DNA of 64,000 bases from NCBI GenBank assembly GCA_902729315.2, contig LR746267.1:687001-751000 (forward strand), written 5' to 3'. The DNA comes from Spirodela intermedia. Its lineage: Eukaryota > Streptophyta > Magnoliopsida > Alismatales > Araceae. Within the stretch, counting starts at the first letter, position 1. Each line of letters starts with the position of its first letter. Below the pieces are notes generated by a model that saw only the letters and a program-made list of their open reading frames with translations, ran no database searches and was not told where the DNA came from. This document shows positions 10,759-23,099 of this stretch, in pieces. The translations under genes were made by a program, and so were the position numbers.

Positions 10759-13619
10759 CACCACCCAACTTAAATCATTGCTAGTCCCTTAGTAATAGAG
10801 TTATGAAAATAAAAAATTACAAATATCAAACATCATATTTTAATACATAAAAAATAAAAAATACTATTTAAAATGATGTACCTTTAGACACTTTGGATTT
10901 TTATATCAAGTATTTAAGAATGATGTCAAGCACTTAAATGTTCAAGTACTCCTTGAAATAATAATCTAAACTTCACTTCTTTTATTCACATCTTTATCAC
11001 TTCTTCACTCATAGACATATTTACAAGATGTTCTAATTATTAATAGTTATTCAAGAATAATATTGATCATACATTTCTCTTTTTTTATGACTTGATTTTT
11101 GAAGATTGTACTATATTTCTTCCTCTCTTTTTTATTTATATATATAGTAGATAAATAACTTTTCTTGTAGATAAATTTTGACAATAAGAATGATGTCTCA
11201 CACCCTCCATGTGTACTCTTTGTTTCTAGATTTTTCACATTGTTCTCTCTTTTTTTTTGAAATAAGTGATTTCTCTTCACAAGTCCTATAAATATGGGTG
11301 CAAAAATCTCTATTAAACTCAAATGATCAATCAAATTTTCACATCAAGTAATTACTATCTATCAAGATCATGAAGTGAAAATCTATAAAATCAAATCGAT
11401 GTTATATATCATGTATCCAAGGAGTATTCTAACATTTCATGCTATCAGATCATTCTTTTGACTCAAGAATAATCTTCCTAGTATCTTTTGGTATCAATTA
11501 ATCTAATTGATTAAATTTTCATGCATGTAATATGATGTAAGAAAATTACAAATTAGATAGTTCTGCCAATTATATTTTCTATTTTCAGCTCTATTTTTAG
11601 CAACAATAAATTTGTCAAAAATAAATCAAAATTATCCTCTTTATAGTTGTAATTTTGAATTTCAGTAATATATGTCTAGGGGATTGAAATGTGATAAAAG
11701 GGTCTCTAGAATTTCAAATTTTAGGCTGTTTTTTGTTTGTTGTTCATGACAAAAAACTAGAAAATAGATGTTGTAATTTTTCTATATTTTATTTTATTTT
11801 TATTTTTTTAGTTGCTGTTCTAAGTTGAATAAAATACAAACATATGTTTTTAATTGTCCTACAACATAAATTAATAATTAATACTTTACCCCTCAACTTA
11901 AAAATGACATTGTCCTCAATGACATATAAAAATTGAAACAAAATATGTAGAAAATATAATTTTCAAGTGAAGTATGCATATGTGCAAAGTTAAGCATTAA
12001 AAATCTTATCATAAATGATAAGGCTCAGAAAGACATCACCTCAACCTTGTTTTTAATTTTTCACTTCATCTTACACTCCTCCTCCTGCACTTTTTTGAAA
12101 AAATAAATACAAAAACAAGTACTGCGAAATTCTAAGAAAAATAGAGCTTAAAAAAAAATCAAACAAAATGAAATAAAAACCATGGGTTGTCTCCCATGAA
12201 GCGCTGAATTTAATGTCTTCAATTGGTCAGCTCTTAGATCATATAAGATGATCTATGACCATCAAAATATAATTGTATCCCAAGGTAAGTTTCATGATAT
12301 TATTTTCAGATTTAGCATAAATTCATATACTTCATACATATATCTTGACATACTTTCAGCCAAAACAAAATAAAAATTAACAAAATTTTCCCAAAAATAA
12401 TATTTCTATTTTAAAAAGAATCTTTTCTCATTTCTATCTTGTTTTGTAAGTCTCTCATTCATTAATAAATACTTTCTATTAATAGACCATAAAATGTGAT
12501 CAGGTCATATAATTTTTAAATTAGCTCTTACCCAATTTAGAATTTTTTCATCTAAATTGATATCTCTAATTCTTTCATTCATCCATTTCTTAATGTATTC
12601 TTTTATTTGCATAATCTTTCCCTACTCTATTTTATCTTCCATACATATTTGTTCAATTTGCGAGGAGTGAAATATTTCAAGCTTAGAAGTAATTCTAATG
12701 GGTTGTGGGTTTTGAAGGATGGAAGGATTGTCTTCTTTAATCTCAGATCTAATGAATTCTATAAAATTTAAATTTTCTCCTCCAAAATTATCTCTATATT
12801 TATATCCATTATTTTTGTTTCTTCCTATTAGTTGAATCAACTCTTTTTCTAGTTTTTGTTTCTCAACTCATCAAATTCTTCTTCTCAAGACCTATGTTTT
12901 AATTTCAGTATATGATATACATCATCATCCTCACTATCAACATCCATGGTTGTAAAATTATGATTAGATTTATTAATTTCGTCTCCTACATCTCTAAAAT
13001 CAACTGATTTTTCTTCCTTTGAAATATGTTTCTCTTCATTTCTATCCTTACTCCCTTCTACTAAAATTTGGATGATTCTTCCATGATCAGTTGTTATTTA
13101 TTCATCTAAAGCTCTTTCTCCTCATCATCCTCACTATATTCATTCATCAATTGTGAATAATAAATGATTTTATTCAAATTTTTTGTTACTATATTTTCAG
13201 CCTTAATATTCTCATTTACTTTTAATGGCTCATCAATTTCTTCTAATAATTGAAAATAAGGATCATGTAAAATATTCTCACTCAATGTATTCACTGTCCT
13301 AATATTTTTATTTCGTAGGTTTTTTTTCTAAATTTATTTAGCTAAACTCTCTTTGCTGAAATCCTATTGTTAGATAGTTTTCTGAATTTTCTATGGGCCG
13401 ATTAGGTGGCTGTCTCTCTTCTCTCCTACTTTCGAAAGCCTCTATAATTTATTTTTAGTGCAAGATCATTTGATTCATAGTTTGTTGCATCATTTGGCTC
13501 ATTTGCTACATTATTTCCATAGCATCAGGTTGGATTTGAGAGGGTTTATTTTTCTGAAATTTGTGTTCCTATTTTGAACAAAAATCAAATTTTGAATTAG
13601 ATCTAAGTACTTTTGGATT

Positions 13620-14460
13620 TTGAATATTATTTGGGTTTCTCCACGAAAAATTATTCCCTCAATTAAGATTATAAGAATTAGAAAAATATTCCCTATTTTT
13701 ACTAAAATCGTGGGGTACCTGCACTTGTTCTTGCTTCAAGTGATATTGAAATTCGAAATGATCATTTTCACCATACATAGGACAAGCACTATATGCATTT
13801 AATTGAAGGTTAGCAGGCTTTCTAATATTCTCAATAAGTAAATCAAGTTTTGCTAATATTTGATTAATCTGATTAACCTCATTTCTAAATTTAGAATTAT
13901 CATCATGATGCAATTCATAATTCATCTCTTCTTATCCTTATCATATAATTCAAAAGAGGCTTGATCTTTATAATTTTCATTTAAATTCTCATAAAAATTA
14001 TAAATCTCATCAGGGGTTTCCTCCATAAAAGCTCCACATATAAAATTAACTATATTTCTATGTTGTTCTAATAATCCATCATAAAAGTTTCTCTTAGTCT
14101 TTGAGAAAAACTCTATATATATTTCTCATATTTTGAGTATATATTTCTATGTCTTTCTAACTAGTTAATTCTCTATCTAATGTGGATAGCCAATGACTAA
14201 CTTTATCTCTAAGTGTATAAGGAAATAATTCATCTTAATAATTTTGGGTGTAACTTGAAGGAGATTAACTAAATCACAGACTATATAAATTTTTTCTAAG
14301 TACTGATGAGGTTCTTCTAAAGGCAATCCATGAAAATTAGGGAGCATTTGAAAAATTCTTAGATTTATTTCGAATTTAACAATAGGTACTAATGAGACTC
14401 TAATATTGGATGCTCTTTGAAATGAATAAGGGATATAATGATTTTTCATGGTCATAGGAT
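13620..14460 (-). pseudogene. Gag remnant of the gypsy-type element
   Basis: The minus-strand frames read IVKFEINLRIFQMLPNFHGL then PLEEPHQYLEKIYIVCDLVN, typical of plant Ty3/gypsy gag, at 14177-14455. Further on, at 13659-13925, AYSACPMYGENDHFEFQYHL occurs where related gags have a C-x2-C-x-G-x-N-H-type zinc-knuckle-like segment; here one cysteine is tyrosine. Frames are broken between these pieces. More acidic, low-complexity minus-strand frames continue at 12622-13294. No catalytic domain follows towards 10759. Confidence 0.7.
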
Positions 14461-14801
14461 TGCTCTCAGTTTGACTTGTACTTCCTTAAGGAACCATCAA
14501 AATTAATTTTTCTTTCAAATTTTTAGTTTTGAATGAAATAATGAAAGGATTTTCTAGCCTTAGATACAAGGATCTTCTATCATGCATAAAAAATCAATAA
14601 ATTTGAGGGAAAAGTTTAGTAATTATTACCCTTCTTTAGTATGCTCTAGTTCTTGCCTTGCTTCTTTTCGTTCCCTTTTTCAAAAAAAAATTCAGCAAGA
14701 AGAAAATAAAATAAGAGTTAATTTTTTTTTGTGTACTCTAAGAGAAAAATAGAAAAATACTAAATATTATGCAATACATCCTCAACAACGGTGCCAAAAT
14801 T

Positions 14802-16442
14802 TGATGTGACTTAGTTGTTGTATATTAAATGATGTAAATCTAAATTTTATAAAATTAGAAAATATGACTTTTCAGATATTTAGAAGTATTTCTAAACAAA
14901 TATAACAATTATAATTCAATAAAACTTTCAAAAATAGCAATAATTTTCTAGATCGATCATAGTAATGTAATATAATATATGGTAATTATTTAGAAATTTT
15001 TGCAAAGAATACTATTTTCTATAAATTTTATATTAGGAAATGAAAAAGAAATATATTTAAAATTCACAAAAAAAGAAAATAAGGGTGTGGACGTCAAGAT
15101 GATGTCAATGCCCGACAAACGCGAATTGGATAGAAATAGAGTTCCACTCGATGATTCTTACATAAGCAATTACAAATGATTTAATTGATCAAATTAAGAT
15201 CTATAAAAGTCAAAAGAATCATAATGAAATGAAGTATATCTTGAGAAATTTAAAATCAATAAATTATCACTAAATGAAACGAAAATTAAGTTGAAAGTAA
15301 GAAAATAGAGTTCCGACGTCGCGGTGGCGATGTGTGGACGATGCATCGGAATTCTAAACGTTCAGAAAGATCGCATGTAGTGTCCGCAACCTCGAAGGCT
15401 CTCCTTAGATAAGGACGACGTGGGCCATCTCTAGATCTCCTTACGAAGTCTAGAGATCAATGAAATGGGTTGTCAAATCATCTTCGACAATTGTCACCTG
15501 ACAGAGTAGAAAAATGGTGACTTTGCGGCTCTCTGACGGCTATTACTCGGCAGAGAGGAGCTGGATGGAAGTGGGGCACGTGTTAGGGAGCTTCATCCTT
15601 AAGTCTACATAGCAAGAGGAGGCTCTTCATCGCATCTGATATACTTTCAAAAGGTGGTGACTCATCTTCTAGTAGATTGTCCTCTTCTTGACGACGGCTT
15701 ATTCGTCGATCAATCTAAGATGCTTTACTCAATAGATTCACCATCCTTTTATCATAAATCATTCAATAATTTTAGTAACAATACTCTACGAATCACGTTG
15801 ACGAGATTTTCACCAATAATCTAACGATTCTGGTTGCTTAATCCTTCACCGACAATCTACAAGAAAGTCGTGATAATCAGATAAAAAATATGAGTTTTGA
15901 CTCTAGGAGGATTCGAACCTGTGCTGGTTGCTTGCCTTTTCTAGGAAAGGTGTCACACGGGTTTAGTCCCACATCGGTTGTGCACTGAAGTCTCTGGCAA
16001 ATATATAGTAATATCACATTTTTGATCAAGTCCCTTTCTCGCACGTGTACAACCACTCTTTGCCCCACAACTGGCTGACCACTAGTGACATGGAAGGGGA
16101 GTGGCACACACGTGCCCCTATTAGTCGAAGCTACTCAAGCCCGTACTCGTGGCTCCTCCCCGACTATGATTGTACCCCGCTTCCAACCCGCTTGTAGGTC
16201 CAATTGGCCAGGGGGTTCCCCTCATTTTACTTTATTTTTATTTTTTTTTCTTCATTTATCTTAAAACTAAGACTATAAAAATCATATAAATTTATATAAA
16301 ATCATATAATTACTTAAAAATTCACATTAATCAATTGAAAAACCACTTTTCACACTTTAACATAAATATAAGCAAAAAGACTAGTTAAGGCTAAAAATAT
16401 ATTATTTACTAATTATTAGCTCATGATAATGAAGACTTATCA
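14802..16442 (-). repeat. 5' LTR of the gypsy-type element
   Basis: This is a direct repeat of 9113-10758, followed on the right by the AGGCC target duplication. The primer-binding-like site lies just inside it at about 14782-14801. On the minus strand it contains GGTTCGAATCCTCC near 15908-15921, a tRNA T-arm-like motif that may be an internal promoter relic; the other LTR has it mutated. Confidence 0.9.
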
Positions 16443-16960
16443 AGGCCGTTGTTGAGGGCTTGAGCTCAACTAGTATTTTTGCTTTTTGTGTCATAATGAT
16501 GAGGTATTGATCCAACGCCTAGAGGTATAAGGTGGAGCCATGATTAGCTCTCTCTTCTTAATTTTCCTCCACTTTATTTGCTCAAGCCCTAATAGGGGTG
16601 AAAGGTCTTCATTTATACTTCATTTAAATGGGTCTTAATAGTCACAAATGGATAGTTTAATGAACCTTATTGGGAAACATTGGAGCAATAAGTCCAAACA
16701 CAAAATTCTTAATCATGTAAAATTCATAAAAAAATGAAACCTTTGAAGTTTGACACAAAGTTTGTTGCATCATGTTCTTGTTTTAGATATATTTTTATAG
16801 AGTGGCAAGGTTATTTCTATATGTAGCATCATCTTTTAGTCATAAATCATTTAATTATAGATTATGTATATGGACCATTTTACTTTTGACTATTATACAC
16901 GATGTAACCTGACTTAATCTATAGAAAATACACTCTAAACATAATAAGAAATTTTCATAT
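16443..16960. other. AT-rich DNA right of the LTR element, no gene seen
   Basis: This is presumably the continuation of the sequence interrupted at 9112. It includes a stretch with CTCAAGCCCTAATAGGGGTG that looks like the tail of another LTR element. Nothing codes. Confidence 0.3.
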
Positions 16961-17400
16961 AGAGATTACTATTGTTTCAAAACTATTCTTCATTAAATTA
17001 TGATTTTTTTATTTTTACAGAACTTAATATCAATTAAATCATATGTAATCACTTACACAAGAACCACCAGATGAAACTCTATTTTTGTTTGATTCCTGTT
17101 CATCAGGCCGCTGATGTTATCTTGACGTCCTCACCCTTATTTCTCTTTTTCTAAATTTAAAATATATTTTATCTTCATTATTTAGTCTAAAAATAATAAC
17201 AAATCATATTATTTGCAGATTTTTTAAAATATTACATTATATTATATTACATCTTTATGATTGACTTGAAAATTTTCTACTATTTTTGAAGCCTCTTATC
17301 TAATTATAATTAATCAATTTATTCTACTATATTTTCAAAAATCTAAAAGTTAGTATTTTTTAGTTTTATAAATTATAATTTTGTGTGATTTATCATATGA
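16960..17400 (-). repeat. Inverted LTR fragment of the same gypsy-type family
   Basis: Reverse-complement similarity to the LTRs is visible. Here CTGATGTTATCTTGACGTCC is followed by TCACCCTTATTTCTCTTTTT, which matches the complement of the AAGAAACAAGAGTGAGGACATC segment at about 9384-9412. The AATATTACATTATATT and TGATTGACTTGAAAATTTTC parts also match the complement of 9200-9300. Strongly diverged. Confidence 0.6.
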
Positions 17401-18700
17401 TGATTATAAATTAGTAGTTGTATCTATGCATTAATATCTTATATATATAATAATTAATGAGTAGATAATACAATTATATACGTGTTATTGACTCATTATG
17501 AAAGTGAGGAGTATTTGATAATTAAAAATTAGTAATTACTTATATATATTAATATTTTATATATAGATGTTAATTAGTGGGTAGAGAATATAATTATACA
17601 TACGTTACCAACTTATTATGATATTTATAATATTTTATCATTTAAGTTCTAATATATATTATTTTACTTATTTTATTGATATAGTAAGGCTAACCCACTT
17701 GACTTTTATGAAGCCAAGTGATGATTCTCATACATTTTTTTGATAATTATTTAATTTTAAAAACTTAGGTGAGTTATTTCTATGAGTTGGAAGTAATGAA
17801 ATTCAGTACAAGAAAAAGCCCAAGTTTCATGAAGAGGTCCAGCTTAATATGTTTATGGGCCCAATAGAGGGCATCATCTTGGTCAAGCCTATTTGGACCT
17901 TAAAAAGGCTATCAAGAGATGAGATCTAGGTTTCTCATCTTAGGGTATCTTAAGATGAGATTAAGAAGAAGATTAAAGCGCTACCTTCATGGAAGAATTT
18001 GATTTGTCTACCAAGAGTCTCAAGTATTAATCATAATCATCTATTAGAGGGGCCTAATTCTCTAGAGGTGTAAGCCCTCTAGTCTCCATCTTGGAGGGGG
18101 CTTTTTGACTCTCTCTCTAGTAGTGGCTAACTGAAAGAAAAAAAAGGAAAATCATACCTTAGTCAATGACATTCTCATGCTCAAGATTGTTATGGAGAAG
18201 AGACTACTTAGAACACATTAAGATCGTCATAAATTAAGCACCACTCAGCATATAACTGATGCACAATAAAATTTATGTAAGATTTAGATCTGAGGTATCT
18301 TTATAATCTTCTCCATGGATATATTAAATCTTAGTTTGAACTAGTTTATCAATTGAGTTAGATTTATTCTTTCTATTTTGTTGCACTTTTTATTTCTTTT
18401 GTCTTCACTCTTTTTAATTTAATTCTGCTTTCACGATCTCAAGTATATATATGTATATATATATATAAGAAATAAAATAAGTAAAATTCTTACTCTCATT
18501 ACTCATACTCCTTGATGATTGACCTTGACTTATCTTAAACTGATGAGTTTGATTTTATAAATATTATTTACATGAATTTAGTTACATCACGACGACATAT
18601 TTAACCTCTAAATTAAGTTCATCATGATACAATGATTAGGTGACATCATGTCACTTTTATGACAAATGGGTTAATGGTCAATTGACACTCTACTGAACCA
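17401..18700. other. AT-rich intergenic DNA, no gene seen
   Basis: No reading frame of interest. Bases 17860-18130 look like a transcribed leader or LTR part of another element (GGTTTCTCATCTTAGGGTAT and GAGGTGTAAGCCCTCTAGTC), but I cannot assign a family. A (TA)n run is at about 18444-18468. Confidence 0.35.
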
Positions 18701-19440
18701 GCTCTCCATCAAATTCAATGTTCTATTAAACTAATGCTTGTCTAATTAGGACTATAAAATATTTTAGTCCCTCACCGAGTTTTCTTGTGATTTTTTCTTG
18801 AATATAAGTATGCACTATCTTAGTGATTAGTTCTCTTTTCCTAAAAAAAAAATGGCTAGGATCATATGGGGAGAAAAGTAGATGGGTTGTTTGCCCCCAT
18901 GTAACACACGTGACAAGATCATACATAGCCCCACCCACTAGTTTAGTCCTAGTGACATGGAAGAGGAGTGTTGTACATGTGTTCTATGTTGGTTGAGCCA
19001 TTTGAGCCCAATTCGTGGTTCCCCTTGTTTTGGGTCAACTCACTCGAGCAATCAATTGTCAAATGCTAATTGGTCAACATGTTCCCCCCTTTTTCTTATT
19101 ATCATAATAAAATCACAAAAAAATTAAAAAACACCTTAATAATTTCTTAAAATTTCAGATTATATCCAAAAAATTACAACACAATTTAGAAAACATCTCA
19201 CATCACCCCAAAAATCTGAATATTAAAGCTCCTTATTTAACCATCATAATTCTCAATCACATTTAACCTTTTTATTTTCAAAAATAATAACAATAAATTA
19301 ATTTAAATACAGAAAATTAATATTTTTATAAAAAATATAGTAATATGTATATTTTTTTAATAAAATAGAGTGTAAACACAGATAAAAATTGACATCTTAA
19401 TCATCTAATTTAAATAATTATTAGTTATGTCTAGTATTAG
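18700..19440 (-). repeat. Diverged LTR fragment of the same gypsy-type family
   Basis: Bases 18940-19110 align with the LTR block containing GACATGGAAGAGGAGTG, the antisense of the element's mid-LTR (compare 16087-16107 and 22570-22600). Bases 19400-19440 end like the LTR terminus (ATAATTATTAGTTATG). It is too diverged to place the ends. The minus-strand frame 18726-18938 is LTR sequence, not a gene. Confidence 0.6.
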
Positions 19441-21374
19441 AGCAACTATCTACATATGTTATACTATTTTTCAATAGAAATACAACTGACTTCACATGCC
19501 AAGTCCTAACTTATGGCAATGTGTGCTTAAGTTGATGTCTAATTCTCCTCAACAAACAACACCCTTCATAGGCGGATTTGGACTCTCAATACCTCGTGCT
19601 TTAGCTTTACCCTCTCTCCACTCAGCACTCAAGTTACTTTAAGACATGCTAGAGAGGGACAACATTCAATGTAGTTATTTGATTCGTAAGTTATAATGGA
19701 TGATTGAGTAAGAATGAAGATTTTATTTTTCTCTTAGAGATGCACAATTGCCTTGCTTTAGATAATTGAATAAATCTTCTTCTTGAGCTCACATGAATGA
19801 TATGGATCAATGTTTCTTTGTTTAGTGTTAACTCTAATTTTTCCTCAACTTGTTCTTCTTACACTCCAATATATTTATGTCATTTCAACGTCTAAAAATG
19901 GTCATATTATTTTGAATAACTTTTCATTACTTCACAAGCACTTTGGTGACCTCAATTACTTTACGCCTCCAAACTTTATTCTTTGGTAATAGTTGTCCAT
20001 GATATATTGTTTGAAAATTCACAACTGATCACTGAACACTTCTTCTTTTAGGGTTTTACTCATAGGGGATCATTTGACTCGTCTTTCTATCTTCATCTTT
20101 TGCTGATGAGTTATTGTCTAGAATTTAGGCATTTGACCTTTGGTCATATTTTAGCTTAGATCCTTCGCTTATACATATGTCATCTTTGATATTATGTCTA
20201 CAAATTTTTAATTGATCAAAATAATTTTTTTTCTTTAAAGTTTTTCTATGAGCTTGTTATTTTGTTTACGAACTCTAATTACGTGTTATCATCTAGAGTG
20301 TGTGATGTTAACTTTGAATCTGCATTTACTTCAACTAATGATCTTACTTTTAACATTAGGTTGAAATTTGATCATTTATATTTCGTTTTTTTTCTTTGTT
20401 GGATTTTGATGTGTCCTCATACATGTTACGTGATGATGAGTTCTCCACCTCCTTTGTTTCATGTGGACAATCTAGTTCAGCTACTTCATGAATCATGGGT
20501 TTGAGTCTTCTTTTAATCATTGATCATATATTTTTATTTTGAAATAATTTGACCAAATTTCAATATTATAGTGCTCTTGATTTTAAATTCTGCTTATACT
20601 TAGATATAAATATTTCAGCTGTCATTTTTTTACACTTTTACAAAGCTTACTTCCTATGTTTGAATCTTATATACACCATTATGTGTTTTTGATATTTAAA
20701 ATACTTTCCACATTGACACTCATTTTTTCACATTACTTAGGTGTTGCATTCAAATCTCGCTAGTGACTTTAGCTTTTCAGAATGTACATGAAACTTCATC
20801 ACACGTGTTGACACATGTTATGATGTACTTATATTTAAATATTATGCTACATTACTTCAATACAAAATATACCTCAAGGGCATGTCTCTTTAGATTTGTT
20901 GTTAATTAGATGATTACATAGAACATCATCAAAATATGTAATTTAAATATTTGTTAATAATGATTTTTCATGATAAAATAATTGTGATGCATATAAATGA
21001 ATTATAGTTTAACTTATTTAAGAATAATTCATATATATATTTTTACTTTTTGTGTCAAAACACAATATGTGTCAATAGTGAGGAGATCTACAATTACCTC
21101 ATTGTTCTTTGTCAATATAAAAACCTTTTAGATTCTCAAAGCCAAAAAATATTTTTCATTACAATGAATTATTTTTTTGTTCTAGAAGTCAATAAAATTT
21201 ACATCAATTAATCAATTATTGTTGAGAGCACAATTAGAGAAAATTTAACTTAGTCTCATATATAAACTAATGTAAGGCTTGAAAATATATATTGTACAAT
21301 CCTAAGCCTTACCTTAACAGCCTCAAAATCATTAATGGATAATACCCTTAAAAATATGCTATGGTCACTAGTAG
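19441..21374. other. AT-rich intergenic DNA, no gene seen
   Basis: No recognisable coding sequence, RNA gene or repeat boundary. The plus-strand frame 20262-20504 (80 codons) has no recognisable domain and average AT composition. Confidence 0.45.
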
Positions 21375-22935
21375 TGTTATTAAAATGACATAGTCTTTAT
21401 ATGTTAAATCACACAAATTTATAAATTTAAAAAAATTATTTTTTAGACTTTAAAATTATTTTTATAGATATATATTAATTTTACCTCAATAAAAAGTTCC
21501 AAAAAAATATTGAAAAACTTTCAAGTCAATCACAAATAAGTATGATAATATCGTAATTTTCACTAGTATATGATATTTTGACTAAAAGATCGTAATTGTT
21601 TTTTTAAAACTAGAGAAGAAAGGAAATTCAAATACTATAATAACAACTCAAGTGAAAACAAAGTTTCACCTAATGATTATTGTGAAAGTGACTTCAAAAG
21701 ATTTGATCTATGAAATCAAGATGTCTACACAACAAATGAATTGTAATAGACTAAAGATGAGTGTCTAAACTTAAATTCAAGTAAAAATATTATTAATTTA
21801 AAGATTAAATGAGTTTAAATCAGGAAAATAAAGTTTTGGCACTGTAATGTCAATTGTTGGAACTATATTTTTTCATAAGGTTTTTAAGGGGCGTCCATGA
21901 CTTTGAAGGCTCTCCTTTGATGTGCATAGTGTGAACACTCTAGATTCTCATGTAAAATCTATAGGGTGATGAATAGTGTTGGTGAAGTCCTAGTGGTTGT
22001 CACATGGTAGATTCCTTTGCCCCAAATGATGGCTTGTTCATCAATCAATAGGGAATGATTTTCTTCTAAAAATTAGTGGCTTTTGTATTTGAATTCCTTA
22101 GTCAGATGTAACCAAAGGTCCTTATTTTTGGTGACAATTTTTTGATTAAGGATCAATAGTCTCTAACAACTCTTTTAGTTAGCTATTTCCCTATAGAAAA
22201 ACTCTAGTCAAAATAGATAAATATTAAATATTTTCCCATTGGTGATCTTCAAACTTTTGTTAGTCATTTAACTAAGTGAAATTAAATAGATTCCCATTAT
22301 ACCCTTGTAACAATGAAAATAAAAATGTGCTACCTTCTCTTGATGCATGTGAATTTTTGACATTAATTTAGTTAACAAGAGTTGCTGATGATTTAGTCCT
22401 ACATCGATTGTTTCATAGAGTTTTAAATATATACAAGTGTGGGCTATCTTATGTATTTGATTCCTTCTCCTAGAAACAAAATGGCCAATACCACTTGAGG
22501 AGAAGTGTAAACATGTGGTCCCCCCCATGCACACACATATGATGAGATTATATCCTATTCAATGCACTAGTTCAACTATAATGATGTGAAAGAGGAGTGA
22601 TGCATAGGTGCTCTACGTGGATTCCTCAAACTACTTGAGCCTAGATCTTTTAATATGAGTTCACCTACTCAAGGGCAACACCATCTGGGTTGACTATTGA
22701 GCAGGTCTCCACTTTGTAAATATTATTTATTTATTTTTATTTTACTTCATTTTAACTTAAAAACTCTGAATATAAAAATCATATAAAATCAAATAATTAA
22801 TCATAAATTCACATTAGTCATGTAAAACTTTTTTTTTAATTTAAGGTAAATATATGACTATTTATCATGAGTAAATACATAATATATCTGATTAAACTAA
22901 CCATTGACTCATGATAATAAAGACTTATTTGTCAC
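21375..22935 (-). repeat. Probable solo LTR of the gypsy-type family
   Basis: The sequence follows the LTR from end to end. ATGACATAGTCTTTATATGT near 21385 matches the LTR edge at 9117. A middle block with GAAAGAGGAGTGATGCATAGG lies at about 22589. CTCATGATAATAAAGACTTA near 22910 matches the other edge. No internal region or second LTR is attached. I see no clear target duplication, and the exact ends are uncertain by several bases. Confidence 0.6.
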
Positions 22936-23099
22936 TATAAAAATAGATAGAATTAAACTTATAAATAAAACTCTCACTTGAAACACTTGTACCTCATTCT
23001 CTATTTGTAACTTTTTCACAAAAAATATTTAATTGATATAGGATGATAACAATGATGCCTAAACTATGGGCGTTAGTGATATCTCAATCAATAATTTGT

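Larger units (their letters stand above)
9113..16442 (-). mobile_element. LTR retrotransposon, Ty3/gypsy-type gag, non-autonomous (LARD-like), 7.33 kb
   Basis: Two ~1.64 kb direct LTRs (9113-10758 and 14802-16442) flank a 4.04 kb interior. The whole is bracketed by a perfect 5-bp target duplication, AGGCC (9108-9112 and 16443-16447). The element reads on the minus strand. The right LTR is the 5' LTR, followed on the minus strand by a primer-binding-site-like TTTTGGCACCGTTGTTGAGG. A purine-rich AAGTTGGGTGGTG precedes the left (3') LTR. LTRs begin TGATAAGT and end CACATCA on that strand. Only gag-like remnants are coding; no protease, reverse transcriptase, RNase H or integrase is visible. The two LTRs differ at many sites, so the insertion is old. 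Confidence 0.9.

Noticed and set aside
15905-15940. Possible tRNA gene (GGTTCGAATCC T-arm motif, minus strand)
   Set aside because: No matching acceptor, D or anticodon arms; it sits inside the LTR and is mutated in the partner LTR.
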